Positions 5,861 to 6,587 of a stretch of 6,587 nucleotides of DNA are shown one piece after another. The stretch's first letter is position 1; every line of letters starts with the position of its first letter. The position numbers were made by a program, and so were the translations under genes. This stretch comes from Bacteroidales bacterium (GTDB lineage Bacteria; Bacteroidota; Bacteroidia; Bacteroidales; UBA7960), in NCBI GenBank assembly GCA_007132865.1, contig SLNU01000098.1, forward strand, positions 1 through 6,587, given 5' to 3'. The notes under the pieces were generated by a model. It had not been told where the DNA came from and made no database searches. It saw only the letters and a list, made by a program, of their open reading frames with translations.

Positions 5861-6385
5861 ATGGCTTTTATGAAGGGAGAACATACAGCTTTGCGACCCC
5901 TGGAAATTTCGGATGTAGACGTATTGTGTCAGTGGGAAAACAATCCGGACAATTTGCAGATGGGCAACACCATGACCCCGTTCTCCCGTTTTTTCCTGGA
6001 GCAATATATACTGGGGGCACGCAACAACATATACGAGGACCGGCAACTTCGAATGGTGATTGAAGGTCCCGGCGGGCGGGTTGTCGGACTCCTGGACTTG
6101 TTCGACTTTGAACCCCACCACAGGCGAGCCGCCGTTGGGATACTGATCGGAGATGCATACCGCGGAAAGGGTTATGCGTCGGAGGCCCTGGGCTTGCTGA
6201 TTGAATATGCGGGGGGGGTACTGGGTCTGAAACAATTGTATGCCACGGCCGATGCCGGCAATAATCCGAGCAAACCGCTGTTTTTGAAAAAGGGCTTCGT
6301 GCATACAGGCACAAAAAAACAATGGAACCTGAGGGGAAGGCGCTGGGAGGATGAAGATTTTTTCCAGTTGGTATTCACACCCTGA
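5861..6385 (+). CDS. GNAT-family N-acetyltransferase, RimJ/RimL-like
   Basis: A 174-residue acetyltransferase expected to transfer an acetyl group from acetyl-CoA to an amine; the acceptor is unknown. Visible features are the N-terminal strand TALRPLEISDVDVLCQWENN typical of the RimJ/RimL-like branch, the central strand VVGLLDLFDFEP, the acetyl-CoA pyrophosphate loop RGKGYA (101-106, R-x-x-G-x-A) after VGILIGDAY, and the C-terminal motif GNNPSKPLFLKKGF (133-146). The frame is open far upstream into dapF, but homology starts at MAFMKGEHTALRP, so ATG 5861 is chosen; ATG 5870 is an alternative. It starts 22 bp after dapF and is probably co-transcribed. A G8 run at 6211-6218 encodes part of AGGV without breaking the frame. 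Confidence 0.92.
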   Translation: MAFMKGEHTALRPLEISDVDVLCQWENNPDNLQMGNTMTPFSRFFLEQYILGARNNIYEDRQLRMVIEGPGGRVVGLLDLFDFEPHHRRAAVGILIGDAYRGKGYASEALGLLIEYAGGVLGLKQLYATADAGNNPSKPLFLKKGFVHTGTKKQWNLRGRRWEDEDFFQLVFTP

Positions 6386-6391
6386 ATTGTT

Positions 6392-6442
6392 GAATCATTC
6401 CAGTGAATATTCCAGTAAATCATTCCAGTGAATCATTCCAAA
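6392..6442 (+). repeat. Four tandem 12-13-bp units upstream of mltG
   Basis: The units GAATCATTCCAGT (6392-6404), GAATATTCCAGT (6405-6416), AAATCATTCCAGT (6417-6429) and GAATCATTCCAAA (6430-6442) fill most of the 61-bp gap between the acetyltransferase stop and the ATG at 6447. The array lies where the ribosome would bind the mltG message. No conventional Shine-Dalgarno sequence is present. Confidence 0.85.
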
Positions 6443-6446
6443 GATT

Positions 6447-6587
6447 ATGGCGGTCAGAAAGAAAAAAACCAGAAGAAAAAAAATATTGGCTGTAGGACTG
6501 CTGCTGCTCTTCATGGCAGGGGCCATCGCGTCCTTTTTGGCCTACACCATCGTGTTCCAGCCGAACCTGGACCTGGAGGGCCGGAAA
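6447..6587 (+). CDS. mltG: Probable endolytic murein transglycosylase MltG, N-terminus only
   Basis: The frame is open from ATG 6447 to the right edge (47 residues). It begins with a strongly basic cytoplasmic segment (MAVRKKKTRRKK), then a single transmembrane helix (about 13-35), then VFQPNLDLEGRK. The F-x-PN-x-x-L-x-G-(R/K)-K stretch after the anchor is what I know from the start of Bacteroidota MltG (YceG-like) proteins. MltG cuts nascent peptidoglycan strands at the outer face of the inner membrane and so ends glycan elongation. The catalytic domain lies outside the window, so the call rests on topology, this short motif and the wall-related neighbour dapF. It appears to be the fourth gene of the operon. 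Confidence 0.7.
   Translation, partial: MAVRKKKTRRKKILAVGLLLLFMAGAIASFLAYTIVFQPNLDLEGRK

Noticed and set aside
6392..6442. Repeats considered as a CRISPR array
   Set aside because: The units are 12-13 bp and directly adjacent with no unique spacers.

Overview
The window looks like a chromosomal housekeeping segment from a member of the Bacteroidota, probably Bacteroidales-like, with moderate GC. The main evidence is a 288-residue primary sigma factor without region 1.1, the compact form typical of the phylum. Two matches to the phylum's -7 box TAnnTTTG support this, as do the weak or absent Shine-Dalgarno sequences. I see no tRNA, rRNA, CRISPR array, insertion sequence or phage gene.

Left half, all on the minus strand and transcribed right to left: an HtrA/DegP-family periplasmic serine protease (2387-3862), the primary sigma factor RpoD (1398-2264), and a secreted CpdB/UshA-type metallophosphatase/nucleotidase whose 3' end runs off the left edge (1-1267). 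The sigma gene has its own promoter (TTG-N20-TACCTTTG) next to a weak terminator for the protease gene, and a clear intrinsic terminator follows it. The nucleotidase leader holds three tandem 19-bp units.

Right half, all on the plus strand and probably one operon: an unrecognised membrane-anchored protein with a heptapeptide-repeat linker (4124-4972), diaminopimelate epimerase DapF overlapping it by 10 bp (4963-5838), a RimJ/RimL-like GNAT acetyltransferase (5861-6385), and the N-terminus of an MltG-like endolytic transglycosylase cut by the right edge (6447-6587). The last call is short. DapF makes the meso-diaminopimelate used for lysine and peptidoglycan, and MltG cuts nascent glycan strands, so the operon has a cell-wall flavour. 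The protease and sigma factor are general envelope-quality and transcription functions on the divergent side, across a 261-bp promoter region.

The most unusual thing I can see is not a new system but a high density of very short tandem duplications (about 13 to 21 bp): in the nucleotidase leader, the 5' UTR of the plus-strand operon, the linker of the unknown protein, a surface insertion and the C-terminal tail of DapF, and the dapF-operon gap before mltG. All those within genes keep the reading frame. The gene least explained is the membrane protein translationally coupled to dapF.
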